A stretch of DNA of 64,000 nt, from positions 23,448 to 87,447 of the forward strand of contig CAIYWC010000185.1 in assembly GCA_903929795.1 (NCBI GenBank), given 5' to 3'. A program made the position numbers and the translations under genes. This DNA comes from an uncultured Myxococcales bacterium. Lineage in GTDB: Bacteria > Myxococcota_A > UBA9042. Below, one piece after another: positions 43,907 through 53,359 of the stretch; position 1 is the first letter of the stretch; every line of letters starts with the position of its first letter. Below the pieces are notes generated by a model, which saw only the letters and a program-made list of their open reading frames with translations, was not told the DNA's origin and ran no database searches.

Positions 43907-45490
43907 ATGCGCGCGATGCGCCGCCTCCTGCCCTGCCTGACGCTCCTGCTCGCCCTGCCGCTGCACGCGGTGGAGCGCCGGGATGTGCTGCATTTGGCGA
44001 CCTGCCCGCAGCAAGCCGCGGAGTACACGGCGACGATCCGCGATACGCTCGTGCTCGATCGGCGGTTTTTTGACCCCAAGCTGCCCGAGGACGCGCAGAT
44101 CCGCGAGGGAATTCGCCAGCAGCTGAAGTACTTTTGGGGCTGGTTTCGCACGCACACGGCGACGCACGCGCAGCAGCACATCGTCGTCGGCGCGGAGGAG
44201 CCCGATATCTGGATTGTCGGCCAGCGCGATGTGCCGTATGGCCGCGACCTGCAACTGGATTGGCACGAGACGGCGCCGGAGATGCAGATCGTCGATCCGT
44301 ACACGCGGCGCGCGGTGGAGCGCGGCGTCACCCAGCACGACGACCCGGCGGTGGAGGTGCAATACGAAGCGCATTTTCCGCTTGCGCTGTGCGGCCAGCC
44401 GCGGCCGGAGCACTCGGAGCTGGCGTTCGCGATGCCGCGCGATCCGTGGCTGATGCACTGGCTGGTGGCCAAGCGCGATCACCGGCTGGTGCGCTACAAC
44501 GCTGACCAGGCCGTGACCAACCCCTGCGTGGACGATGACTACGCCGACCTGCCGCACCCGTTCTACTACTGGTACGACTGGCTGCCGGAGCGGCACGGTC
44601 TGGACGCCGAGGGAAAGCCCTTTGATTGCCGCAATATGCTGCATCTGGGTCGCGACTATTTTCCACGGACGGCGCAGCTGACCCGGGTCGCGACGCCGCT
44701 GAACGAGCTGGACGCGCTGCGATCGCGGCTGCGGGCGGGTGGCAAACCGCTGCAGGCGACGGTCGTCATCGGCGTGCTGGAGCACGAGTGGCCGCGCTTT
44801 GATTATCCGGCGCTGGCGCGCGCGCTGGGCAGCGGCCAGGCGGATCTGCCGCAGAAAGCGCTGGCGGCGCAAAAGGGCCCGAGCCGTCGCGAGTTTGGCG
44901 AGGGGATCCTGCTGAAACTACTGACGGATCTGCCAACCGTCATGACGCTGACCCGCTACCGCGCGTCCGTGCAGGGCGCATACCTGCGCGTGGACGTGGA
45001 TGGCACGCTGGATCGGAGCGGTCGGGCGCTGCAGCTGCACGCGTTTGTCGGCGTGACCGACGTGCTGGGGCCGACGCCGCCGCGCCACTGGCCGATTTTG
45101 CGCGCGGCGCTCAAGAGCGACGACATCATTGTCTACGCCGGCCATTCCGGCGTCGGCGAGAACTTTCGCCTGCAGCGCATCCTGGACGACGCCAAGCTGA
45201 CCGCGGCGGAATTTGCCAAGGAATTCAAAGAGGCGCCTTTTCAGCTGATCGCCTTCTTGAGCTGTTATTCCTACATGTATTTCGGCCGCGATCTGCAAGC
45301 TGCCGCGCAACACGCCGCCGGCCGGGCGTTCGTCTACACCGGGAGCCCGTACACCAAAGGCGATCGCGGCACGCTGGCGATCCTCGACGTGGTCGATCAG
45401 GCGCTCGCAGGGCGCCGCGAGCCGGTGAAACTGCGCAACATCGCCGCGGATGACTTCTTGCTGCTCAAGGAAGTGCCGCCGCTGCACTGA
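43907..45490 (+). CDS. Exported protein with possible caspase-like His/Cys C-terminal domain
   Basis: A 527-residue exported protein of unknown family. A signal peptide (LLPCLTLLLALPLHA) starts the frame. The N-terminal 300 residues are rich in Asp, His and Tyr, with HDDPAVEVQYEAHF and CVDDDYADLPHPFYYWYDW. Near the C-terminus, DDIIVYAGHSGVGENF (His413) is followed 40 residues later by LIAFLSCYSYMYFG (Cys453). That order of a strand ending in GH[SG] and a strand ending in xC is the arrangement of clan CD (caspase/gingipain/CHAT) peptidases. This is inference from spacing, not a family match. Starts at 43853 and 43916 are also possible; no clear ribosome-binding site decides. Confidence 0.5.
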   Translation: MRAMRRLLPCLTLLLALPLHAVERRDVLHLATCPQQAAEYTATIRDTLVLDRRFFDPKLPEDAQIREGIRQQLKYFWGWFRTHTATHAQQHIVVGAEEPDIWIVGQRDVPYGRDLQLDWHETAPEMQIVDPYTRRAVERGVTQHDDPAVEVQYEAHFPLALCGQPRPEHSELAFAMPRDPWLMHWLVAKRDHRLVRYNADQAVTNPCVDDDYADLPHPFYYWYDWLPERHGLDAEGKPFDCRNMLHLGRDYFPRTAQLTRVATPLNELDALRSRLRAGGKPLQATVVIGVLEHEWPRFDYPALARALGSGQADLPQKALAAQKGPSRREFGEGILLKLLTDLPTVMTLTRYRASVQGAYLRVDVDGTLDRSGRALQLHAFVGVTDVLGPTPPRHWPILRAALKSDDIIVYAGHSGVGENFRLQRILDDAKLTAAEFAKEFKEAPFQLIAFLSCYSYMYFGRDLQAAAQHAAGRAFVYTGSPYTKGDRGTLAILDVVDQALAGRREPVKLRNIAADDFLLLKEVPPLH

Positions 45491-45655
45491 TCGTCTGGTC
45501 GAAACAAACCCGAAATAAGCCTATGCAACGCATCTGTTGATTCGGCAGTGTTGCACCCTTGTCGACAAATCGTTTCAAGGATTCAATCGCAGAGCTTGGT
45601 CCATCAGGGCCGATTGCTGAGTTGGCCATTTGTGCGAACCCGCCGCTGGAGTCCC

Positions 45656-48600
45656 ATGCGCGTCCTGAAATTCTCTGCGCTCTCGCGCCGTTTCCTCAAC
45701 AACGCCACGCTTTCGGGTATTCCCGTCCTGCTCCTCGCCTTGAGCGTGGGCGCGGTGACCGCCTGCGAGGACGGCCCGTACCAGACCTTCAAGCCCGCCC
45801 CGAGCGGCGCCGGTCAGCTGTGGAATGACGGCAACACCCCGATTCCCACAGACAATTCGCCGACGCAGAGCTTTCAGACGGACTTTGCCGGCGGCACCAA
45901 CAAGCAGGTGATCTGCACCGGCGAGGAGCGCAAGGCGCGCTGGGCCAAGATGGTGACGCAGCCGATCATCCCGCCGACGCAAGCCGCGGGCATCGACGGT
46001 GTCGGCGGTCCGACCTGGGCCGGGCTGACCATCGAGCAGGCTGAAACCAGTGGCATCACCGACGCCGACGGCACCGTGCACGGGCTCTGCCAGTCGACCA
46101 GCGATGGCGACCTCTTCGGCGATGGCACGCTGGTCAACCAGTGGGGCGACAACGGCGAGGTCTGGGCCAAGTACGACCTGTCGAACCACAACAAGATCGA
46201 GTGGATCACCGTCAATCAGGGCTACCTGGGCACGATGGACTTCAAGAGCCGCGACGGGAAAGACACATTCCGCATTGGGCTGGACACGCAGATCACCAAA
46301 AACGGCAAGAATTACGAGCTGAACTGGGACGATGACACGAAATTCGGCCTGGAAGCGACCGAGCTGGCCGACGCGCTTTTTGCCACGTTCGCGCCGGAGC
46401 TGCCCGCGGAGACGGTCGGGACGGCGTCGTGCATTTCTTCGGGCCACTGCACCAAGACGCAGTTTCCGGACGTCGGCGCGCTGCGTATCTACCCGCTGGG
46501 CCTGCACATTTGGGTGAACAGCCCGCTGGCCGCCCAGCCGACGCCGTCCAAGCCGGAGCGCATCGACCTGCGCCTGCCGCGCGTGATGCCGTACACGCTG
46601 GGCGCGCCGGAACTCAAGCTCGACGCCGATGGCCCGACCACCGTCATCACAAAGCTCGGCGCGGATGGCAGCAAGGTCTGCAACCTCAAGCTGGGCATGA
46701 CCTGGGCAGATTTCTTGGGGAATTGCGTGCGGACGACCGGCATCCAGGCCAAAGACGACGTCACGTACAACAAGCTGACCGGCAACATCATGCACGACGC
46801 GGAGGTCTTCATCTTTGACACTTCGGGTGTCGATCTGAACTTCAAGTCGTCGACGCTCGGGCCGTTCTCTGTGGTCCTGGACGCTGCGCGGCCGGTGGAC
46901 GCGGACACTGCGGTGGAGGTGACGTTTGACGCGAACACGCTGGGTCACCTGAAAAATGACTGGAGCGCGGACGATTCCGTCAATGATCTGCATGGTTCGG
47001 GCGCCGTGTACTTTGAATACGCGCGGCTCGTGCAGCAGGGCATCAACGACGCGCTGAAAAAGCAGAATCCGGCGGCTGTGACGCACGAACTCGGCGATCC
47101 GGCGTGCCTCTGGCCCGACATCCCGAACAACGGTTACGACCCGTCGACGTTTGTACCTGCTCAAAATTGCACGGGTTTCGAAGGTTTCGTCACCGCCGCG
47201 CTTCCCGGCAGCGGCACCGCGAGCGACCTCGACCGCATCCGCCTGGGGCAGAACGCCGGCTTGGTCATCGGCACGCTCGGCTTGAAGCCCGGCAAGCCGA
47301 TCGTCGCATTCTGCATGGACGCCAACGGCGACATCAACAGCGGCTATTCGTATTGCGGCGCCGCGGACAACTACGGCAAGCAGGGCGCGATGTGGGACAC
47401 GTCCTTCCAGCGCGTCACGCAATTCCTGGGCAATGGTAAACTCGCGAATCTGCCTCCGGAAATTCGCGATCGCCGCTTCTACTTCAAGCAGTTCGTCATC
47501 GCGCTGCTGAAGTATCTGATGGTGGAAGGCCAGTCGCCCATGCCGGATCTGGCGACCGTGAACGTGGACTTGAACGACCTGTTCTTCGACTCGCAGGGCG
47601 CGGGCCAGTACGAGTACGCCGATTACGTCGACCGCCGCTTTGTCTCCGCGACGCAGGTCCCGACGGACTTTGTCGTCACCGCCGACATCTTGAACGGCAC
47701 ACTGTATTCCTATGAATTCACGCGCTTTTTCTATCGCGACGAGGCGTCGATTTACCAGGTGACCCGCACCAACCAGTCGGACCCGCTGGGCAAGGAAAAC
47801 CTGGTGACGCTGACCAACCTGTTTGGCAGCCCGGTGCTGGCGGCCGCCTACGCGGATCACCCGAAACGCTCGGCGTATCAGTGCGGTTCGGCGGATTGGA
47901 CGACGGCAGCGGATTTCACCAAAGTCCAGACCGATTGCGAAGGCCAGCTGCCGCCGCTGGACCCGGCGTACATGTCGGATCCGACCGACCCGAACGCGCC
48001 GCCGGCCATCCCGCTGCGTGAAAACGGGGTGCCGATCCTGACGCCTTATCCCGCGGCGTTTGCCGGCAAGGGCACGCCGTTTACGTTGGGCTCGACGAAC
48101 CTGCACCTGATCGAGACGTTCCCGGCGTACCAAGCCGCGCACGTCACGGTGCCGCGCTTCGTTGTGCCGTACGACCCGACCTCGGGCATCGCGCAGGTGC
48201 TGGACGTGCTTGTGGAGCCGTGGGTGCCCAAGCAGCCGAGCGTCGGTTGGCCGTGGCCCGTGAACGCGCAGGTCGACAAGCTCGTGGAAGCGCACAACGC
48301 GGATTTCTCGGGCATTACGACGAGCGCGAACATCTCCTACCAGCTGGCCGATTCGGGCACGATGACGATGCAGGCCGTTGAAACTACGAGCTTTCTGGGC
48401 GACGTGTTCCTGTGCCAGGACCCGGTCACGGGCGACTTGCTGCGCACGCGGATGTACGGCTCGGTTCAGACGATGCTGGACTGGATCGACGCGCACCCGG
48501 GCGTGTACGACGCGTGCGACCTTCTGGTGCGCTACAGCCCGTACAACAACTTCCCGGATTACATCATCTCGCGCACCAACGGCGTCATCGTCGGCGTCAC

Positions 48601-48661
48601 GCCGGGCGGTGGCTACGGGCGCGTCAATGACGCCACGCTGTTTACACCAGGCGATTATTGA
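45656..48661 (+). CDS. Large lipoprotein of unknown function
   Basis: A 1001-residue lipoprotein. The signal peptide ends at the lipobox VTAC (Cys about 37). No known domain is recognised. The sequence is polar, Asp/Thr/Asn-rich and beta-like, with scattered Cys pairs (CISSGHC, CMDANGDINSGYSYCG) that may form disulfides. GGAG precedes the ATG at 45656. It is followed 62 nt later by a second large lipoprotein with a zinc-protease motif and then by a barrel protein, so it probably acts in one envelope complex with them. Confidence 0.7.
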   Translation: MRVLKFSALSRRFLNNATLSGIPVLLLALSVGAVTACEDGPYQTFKPAPSGAGQLWNDGNTPIPTDNSPTQSFQTDFAGGTNKQVICTGEERKARWAKMVTQPIIPPTQAAGIDGVGGPTWAGLTIEQAETSGITDADGTVHGLCQSTSDGDLFGDGTLVNQWGDNGEVWAKYDLSNHNKIEWITVNQGYLGTMDFKSRDGKDTFRIGLDTQITKNGKNYELNWDDDTKFGLEATELADALFATFAPELPAETVGTASCISSGHCTKTQFPDVGALRIYPLGLHIWVNSPLAAQPTPSKPERIDLRLPRVMPYTLGAPELKLDADGPTTVITKLGADGSKVCNLKLGMTWADFLGNCVRTTGIQAKDDVTYNKLTGNIMHDAEVFIFDTSGVDLNFKSSTLGPFSVVLDAARPVDADTAVEVTFDANTLGHLKNDWSADDSVNDLHGSGAVYFEYARLVQQGINDALKKQNPAAVTHELGDPACLWPDIPNNGYDPSTFVPAQNCTGFEGFVTAALPGSGTASDLDRIRLGQNAGLVIGTLGLKPGKPIVAFCMDANGDINSGYSYCGAADNYGKQGAMWDTSFQRVTQFLGNGKLANLPPEIRDRRFYFKQFVIALLKYLMVEGQSPMPDLATVNVDLNDLFFDSQGAGQYEYADYVDRRFVSATQVPTDFVVTADILNGTLYSYEFTRFFYRDEASIYQVTRTNQSDPLGKENLVTLTNLFGSPVLAAAYADHPKRSAYQCGSADWTTAADFTKVQTDCEGQLPPLDPAYMSDPTDPNAPPAIPLRENGVPILTPYPAAFAGKGTPFTLGSTNLHLIETFPAYQAAHVTVPRFVVPYDPTSGIAQVLDVLVEPWVPKQPSVGWPWPVNAQVDKLVEAHNADFSGITTSANISYQLADSGTMTMQAVETTSFLGDVFLCQDPVTGDLLRTRMYGSVQTMLDWIDAHPGVYDACDLLVRYSPYNNFPDYIISRTNGVIVGVTPGGGYGRVNDATLFTPGDY

Positions 48662-48723
48662 CCGCCCAGCAGATGTCCTTGAACTAATTGCGAATTCCGA
48701 CTCTTGAACGACGAAGGTACCTC

Positions 48724-51700
48724 ATGAAACTCACCCTCTGGCTGATCGCTCTTGTCGCTGCGCTCTTGCCTGCTTGCGTTCAGGATCGCCCGGCGCGCAA
48801 TGGCGTGTTCAACGAGAACCAGTACGTCCGCAAGGACTTCCTGATCCGCTCGGGCGATGATTCCGGCGACGCGACGCCGACCGCCGATCCGGGCTGGATT
48901 CTGAAGGCGACGATCGTCCAGACGTCATCCCCGAATCCGATCAGCGGCGACGCGGTCAGCATCTTCCCGGGTATGGAAAACGGCGGCGCGCTCGTGCGTT
49001 TTCGCGTCACGCAAAACAAGCTGGAGATGCTGGACCAGCGCGAGCTGTCGGCGGATGGCTCGGTGGGCAAGACCGAGGAAGTGCTGGACGCGTGGCCGGC
49101 GGTGAATGTCGACTTGAAGTACCGGGTGAATCTGGACGGCGAGACGACTAATTTTTACGAGGAAAATCAGGAACTTCCTTGGGATCAGCGCCAGTGGGTC
49201 AAAGTCCAGTTCGACAAGAACGACCTGAGCGACGTCAACGTGTTTGGCCCGTTCACGACGTACGGCTTGAGCCGCTGCACGGACGCGTCGGCGTCGAGCG
49301 TCACGTTGGTGACGAATTCGTTCGTGGCGAACACGGACAGCAGCTACTTGACGTGGACCAACGAAATCACGGTCGCGGTGCGCTGGGACGACGCGAGTTG
49401 CGTTCAGGCGTACGGACCCATGGGCGACGTTGCGCAGGCCATGGGTCGCAACAACGTGACGTTCCGCGTGATGTACTCGCTGACGCGCGCGAACCCGGCG
49501 CCGACCTACGTCCCGCTGGAGATCGCCGAGAAGGACCCGATTCACCACAAGTACGGACCGATTGAGTACACGAAGATCGGCCGCGATGCTGACACCGGGC
49601 TGCTCGCGGCCAAGCAGCTGGTCATGCGTTTTGACCCGACCAAGCCGATCGTCTTCTATTTCGCCCAGGGCTTTCCGGACCAGTACAAGCCGGTCTTCAC
49701 GGGACCCGGCGGCGTGGTGGAGCGGACCAACCTGCTGTTTGAGGCGGCGGGCGCGGCGGCGCGGCTGACGTTCAAGGAGTTTGACGCGGATCTCGACCCG
49801 AATCCCGACAACCGGCCCCCGGAGCTGGTCAACGGCCGGCAATACGGCGACGTGCGCTTCAACTTCGTGCGCTGGCTGAGCGACAAGGACACGGAAGACT
49901 CGTTCGCCGGTATCGCGCAGTTCGTGACCGATCCGCGCACCGGCGAGACGCTGACGGCGTCGATTAACCTCAATGATTTCGCAATCAAGGACTACTACGT
50001 GCAGCGGCTGGACTTCTACCTCCAGACCGTCGGCGCCAGCGCAGGTATCAACGGCTCGACGGCGTGGCCGGACCTCTGCCCGGACGGCACGGTGCCCGCG
50101 TGCTACACGACGAACAACGACACGCCGATCGACTGCGACGCGACCCATACGCCGCGCTGCAAGTACACGGACTCCGGCGCGCCGGGCGTCGTCGGGACGT
50201 GCACGGACGGCGCCACGGTGCCAATCGTCAATGCGACGGTCGCCGCAGTGCACAACGCGACGTCGCCGGTGTTTGGCAAGATGCAGGAATATTTGCAAAA
50301 GCCAGTGGCGACCTTTGGCCCGCTGGGGCCCACGGATTTCATCCAGCCGCCGGACGCGGACTTCCTCAAGGCCTACTTTTCGCTGATGCCGTATTACATT
50401 TATGCTGACCCGGCGATGAACGCGTTTGTGACGCCGGAAGGTCAGGGCGGCGTGAATGGTCCGAGCGCGGTGTGGGCGGCGCTCGCTTCCGAGGCGCAAT
50501 TCCAGAAGATCGCTGGCGATATCGACCACGGCCTCTCGCCATTTGACGCCGCGGGCGCGAACGGCCTGGTTCAGGGGACGGCGTTTGCCAACCAGTGGCG
50601 CCAGCTGACGCTCAACCACCAGCAGCTGCCCAAGCTGATGCACATGGCGCGGCCGTACTTGATGAAAGACGCGCCAGAAGCGTTCACGTTTGAGCGGATG
50701 ATGGCCAAGGACGCGCGGCACTGCGTCGGCGGCAAGTGGGAGACCAAGGACCAGTGGACGACCAACTTGATTCAGAGCTACTGGTCGCAGGTCATGTGGC
50801 ACGAATTCGGCCACGTGATGGGCCTCGAGCACAACTTCATGGGCTCAGTCGACGCCAACAACTTCCTGAAGGACCCGACAACCGGCAAGGTCGGCCTCTA
50901 TTCGTCGTCGGTGATGGAATACAACGCCGGTCCGGACCGCGTGTTTTGGACGCCGGATTGGGCGCCGTATGACGCGGGCGCGATTGCCTGGATCTACGCC
51001 AACAACCAGTTGAATGGCGCGGCGGGCGACTCAATCTCCGGCCAGGCGTCGCCGACGGTGCCGTGGAATGACCCCAAGGGCTTCACGCCCGCCGGCGTGG
51101 AGACGCAGTTCCTGTTTTGCTCGCACCAGCACTTGTCGTTTACGCCGCTGTGCCGCGAAGGCGATGCGGGCACGACGCCGAGCGAGATTATCGCCAATGA
51201 TCTCGATAAGTACGAGTGGCAGTACCAGTGGAACAACTTCCGCACCTATCGCAAGTTCTGGAACGTCAGCGCGTACGCCAACATCCCGTCGGCGCTCATT
51301 GATGACTCGCGGCGCTTCATTCCGATGTGGTGGTTTGACTGGGACACCGCGGATTTGACCGATTCGCTGCGCCGCCAGGGCTTCAAGAACCCGGACCCGA
51401 ACGGCTCGGACGTGGATTACTACGTGCAGCTGACCAACAAGTTCAACGCCGAAATGTCGCGTGCAAACATGATGGTGGCGGCGTTCCACAAGGCCGTGAT
51501 CCAGCAGACGTCGGGCGAGCGGCCGTACAAAACGACCTACGACCCATACTACGGCGATGTGACCCAGCAGGGCATCATCCTGGACAAGCTGTTTGCGATG
51601 CAGTCCTGGGTCGCGCTGTGGCCGACGGGCAACATCTATGACCAGAACCAGGCGGGCTCCTACCTCTCGTCGTACGAAGGCTACGGCGATGCGTCGTTCA

Positions 51701-52239
51701 ACACGCTGGCGGAGGACGTCGTGACGTCCATGATTGGCGGCCAGTACGACGTGTACACGTATTTCCGGCCGCTGGCGGTCGCGCAGTTTGCCCAGGACAC
51801 GCACGATCCGTACTTTGGCGGCAACGTGCAGATCCGCGACTGGATCGGCGGCCATGTCTTCAATCGCCAACAGGATTTCCTGGACTACTTCCGTGGTCTG
51901 GCGGTTGATCATGCCTATCCGCAGGACACGTGCGACACGCTGGCGCACTGCACGTACAACCCGCAGCTGCCGCAGACGTCGTCCACGGACATCTACCACT
52001 CGGACACGTTCAACGAGTTCATCGGCCCGGATCTGCGGCGCTGGACGTGGGCGTACCTCGCCTCGCGCAACCAGTGGATCGCCATCGACCGGGACCGCAA
52101 CATCGCCAGCTATCTGATTATTCGGCAGTATAACCAAGATGTTGTGAATCAGCAGGACGACGGCAATTTTCCCGGCGGCGCGTATGGCTACGAACTGGAG
52201 CTGAAGTATTTCCTCGATGCGTACACTCAGTACAACTAG
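48724..52239 (+). CDS. Zinc metalloprotease lipoprotein (metzincin-like)
   Basis: A 1171-residue lipoprotein with signal and lipobox LLPAC (Cys18). The zinc motif HEFGHVMGLEHNF is at residues 693-705 (His693, Glu694, His697, His703), the extended HExxHxxGxxH of metzincins. A probable Met-turn, SVMEYN (Met731), follows. The GLxHNF ending resembles large DUF5117/DUF4953-type bacterial metalloproteases. The N-terminal 650 residues look beta-rich. GAAGG precedes the ATG at 48724. The next gene starts inside its last 23 nt. It should act on proteins at the cell surface or in the periplasm. Confidence 0.85.
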   Translation: MKLTLWLIALVAALLPACVQDRPARNGVFNENQYVRKDFLIRSGDDSGDATPTADPGWILKATIVQTSSPNPISGDAVSIFPGMENGGALVRFRVTQNKLEMLDQRELSADGSVGKTEEVLDAWPAVNVDLKYRVNLDGETTNFYEENQELPWDQRQWVKVQFDKNDLSDVNVFGPFTTYGLSRCTDASASSVTLVTNSFVANTDSSYLTWTNEITVAVRWDDASCVQAYGPMGDVAQAMGRNNVTFRVMYSLTRANPAPTYVPLEIAEKDPIHHKYGPIEYTKIGRDADTGLLAAKQLVMRFDPTKPIVFYFAQGFPDQYKPVFTGPGGVVERTNLLFEAAGAAARLTFKEFDADLDPNPDNRPPELVNGRQYGDVRFNFVRWLSDKDTEDSFAGIAQFVTDPRTGETLTASINLNDFAIKDYYVQRLDFYLQTVGASAGINGSTAWPDLCPDGTVPACYTTNNDTPIDCDATHTPRCKYTDSGAPGVVGTCTDGATVPIVNATVAAVHNATSPVFGKMQEYLQKPVATFGPLGPTDFIQPPDADFLKAYFSLMPYYIYADPAMNAFVTPEGQGGVNGPSAVWAALASEAQFQKIAGDIDHGLSPFDAAGANGLVQGTAFANQWRQLTLNHQQLPKLMHMARPYLMKDAPEAFTFERMMAKDARHCVGGKWETKDQWTTNLIQSYWSQVMWHEFGHVMGLEHNFMGSVDANNFLKDPTTGKVGLYSSSVMEYNAGPDRVFWTPDWAPYDAGAIAWIYANNQLNGAAGDSISGQASPTVPWNDPKGFTPAGVETQFLFCSHQHLSFTPLCREGDAGTTPSEIIANDLDKYEWQYQWNNFRTYRKFWNVSAYANIPSALIDDSRRFIPMWWFDWDTADLTDSLRRQGFKNPDPNGSDVDYYVQLTNKFNAEMSRANMMVAAFHKAVIQQTSGERPYKTTYDPYYGDVTQQGIILDKLFAMQSWVALWPTGNIYDQNQAGSYLSSYEGYGDASFNTLAEDVVTSMIGGQYDVYTYFRPLAVAQFAQDTHDPYFGGNVQIRDWIGGHVFNRQQDFLDYFRGLAVDHAYPQDTCDTLAHCTYNPQLPQTSSTDIYHSDTFNEFIGPDLRRWTWAYLASRNQWIAIDRDRNIASYLIIRQYNQDVVNQQDDGNFPGGAYGYELELKYFLDAYTQYN

Positions 52240-53281
52240 GGCCACGCGGCTCAGCTTGGTCGTATGCGCGTGCGTGGGCTTGCTCACGTCCGCGTACGCG
52301 TACGCGGCGGGGCACGACAAGGGCAGCAACTCCACGGGCAGCGGCGCGGCATCTGGCCCTGGTGGCACCGGGTCCGGCGGCACGGAAGGCAGCGGCGCGT
52401 CCTCATACGGGGACGCGGCGGAGACAGTGGAACGCGACGTGACGGACAAGCCGTGGGAGATCGGCGGCGTCATCGAGACGCACCGGCTGTTCATTCAGAA
52501 CGACCTGGAAGGCTACGCCAACAACAAGTACGTGAATTACCTGCACTTGTTTGCGCGCTGGGACTTCAGCAAGTGGGACGCCGTGGAGCTGCGCGGCTAC
52601 CTGCTGGAGCGCTTTCTGGTCGACCCGGGCGAGACCGGGCTACGGCTGGACGACACCGTGCTGCACTATTCGCACCGCTTCAGCGGCATGCCGCAAGACT
52701 GGGGCGTCCGCGTGTACGCGAACATCACAGCGCCGACGTCCTTTTACAGCCAGTTGATGAGCCTGATTACGTCGCCGCGCGTCGGCGCCGAAGGCTCGTT
52801 TCACCACGGACCGTTTGCCGCGTCGCTGGTGATCTACGGCGAGACGTACATCACGCAGTATCGCCAGATGGCCGGTGGCAATCCGAACCCATGGTTTCAC
52901 GGGGCTTTTTACCTCGACGCGTCGTATCGCCTGCCGCTGCTGTCCTCGCTGAGCGAGCCGCTGACGTTTGGCGCGATGGTCACCGTGCACCGGACTTGGC
53001 TGCGCGATGCTGCGGGCGGCGGGACGCAGCCCGGTGCGCTGGGGGCAGTGGCGGACGGGACGTATGACGGCCAGCCCGTTCAAGGCTCTTATGGCGGTCA
53101 GGTCTACCTGCGCTACCGGCTGCCAACGCTGTCCGGCCTGCATTCCGACATCACCGGTGCGGTGGCGCAAGGTGATCCGACCCTGGGCTACACGTCCGAC
53201 CTGCACGACGGCGTGGCCTACACCTACCTGTTTTGGCGCCAGAGCAGTCAGGTGTTTTTCGCCCTGTCAGCGCGGTACTGA
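52217..53281 (+). CDS. Outer-membrane barrel protein of the metalloprotease operon
   Basis: A 354-residue protein with a signal peptide (LVVCACVGLLTSAYAYAAG), a Gly/Ser-rich segment (about 35-65), and then alternating amphipathic strands. It ends with FFALSARY, whose C-terminal Tyr is typical of outer-membrane barrel insertion signals. The start lies inside the metalloprotease gene (23-nt overlap), which indicates translational coupling. No porin family is recognised. It could anchor, export or be the substrate of the two lipoproteins encoded before it. Confidence 0.72.
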   Translation: MRTLSTTRATRLSLVVCACVGLLTSAYAYAAGHDKGSNSTGSGAASGPGGTGSGGTEGSGASSYGDAAETVERDVTDKPWEIGGVIETHRLFIQNDLEGYANNKYVNYLHLFARWDFSKWDAVELRGYLLERFLVDPGETGLRLDDTVLHYSHRFSGMPQDWGVRVYANITAPTSFYSQLMSLITSPRVGAEGSFHHGPFAASLVIYGETYITQYRQMAGGNPNPWFHGAFYLDASYRLPLLSSLSEPLTFGAMVTVHRTWLRDAAGGGTQPGALGAVADGTYDGQPVQGSYGGQVYLRYRLPTLSGLHSDITGAVAQGDPTLGYTSDLHDGVAYTYLFWRQSSQVFFALSARY

Positions 53282-53298
53282 ACCTGCCGATCTCTCGC

Positions 53299-53359
53299 GG
53301 ACACCAAGCGGCTTCGGTCAGACCGCTTGCGTCTCGGACGGGCGACCGCGCGCGCGTGC
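53299..53359 (-). repeat. Intergenic repeat family, partial copy D
   Basis: This shorter block shares acaccaa, cttcggtcag, tcggacggg and ccgcgcgcgcgtgc-like blocks with copies B and C. It lies between the convergent barrel gene and the radical-SAM gene and ends at the latter's stop codon, so one end is probably lost. Confidence 0.5.

Noticed and set aside
45575..48496. Very long open frame (about 973 codons) on the minus strand, antisense to the large lipoprotein gene
   Set aside because: In GC-rich DNA antisense frames stay open. It has no recognisable domain, signal or ribosome-binding site, while the plus-strand gene has a signal peptide and lipobox.
48925..50832. Long minus-strand frame antisense to the metalloprotease gene
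   Set aside because: Composition is typical of a reverse-complement shadow and there is no start signal.
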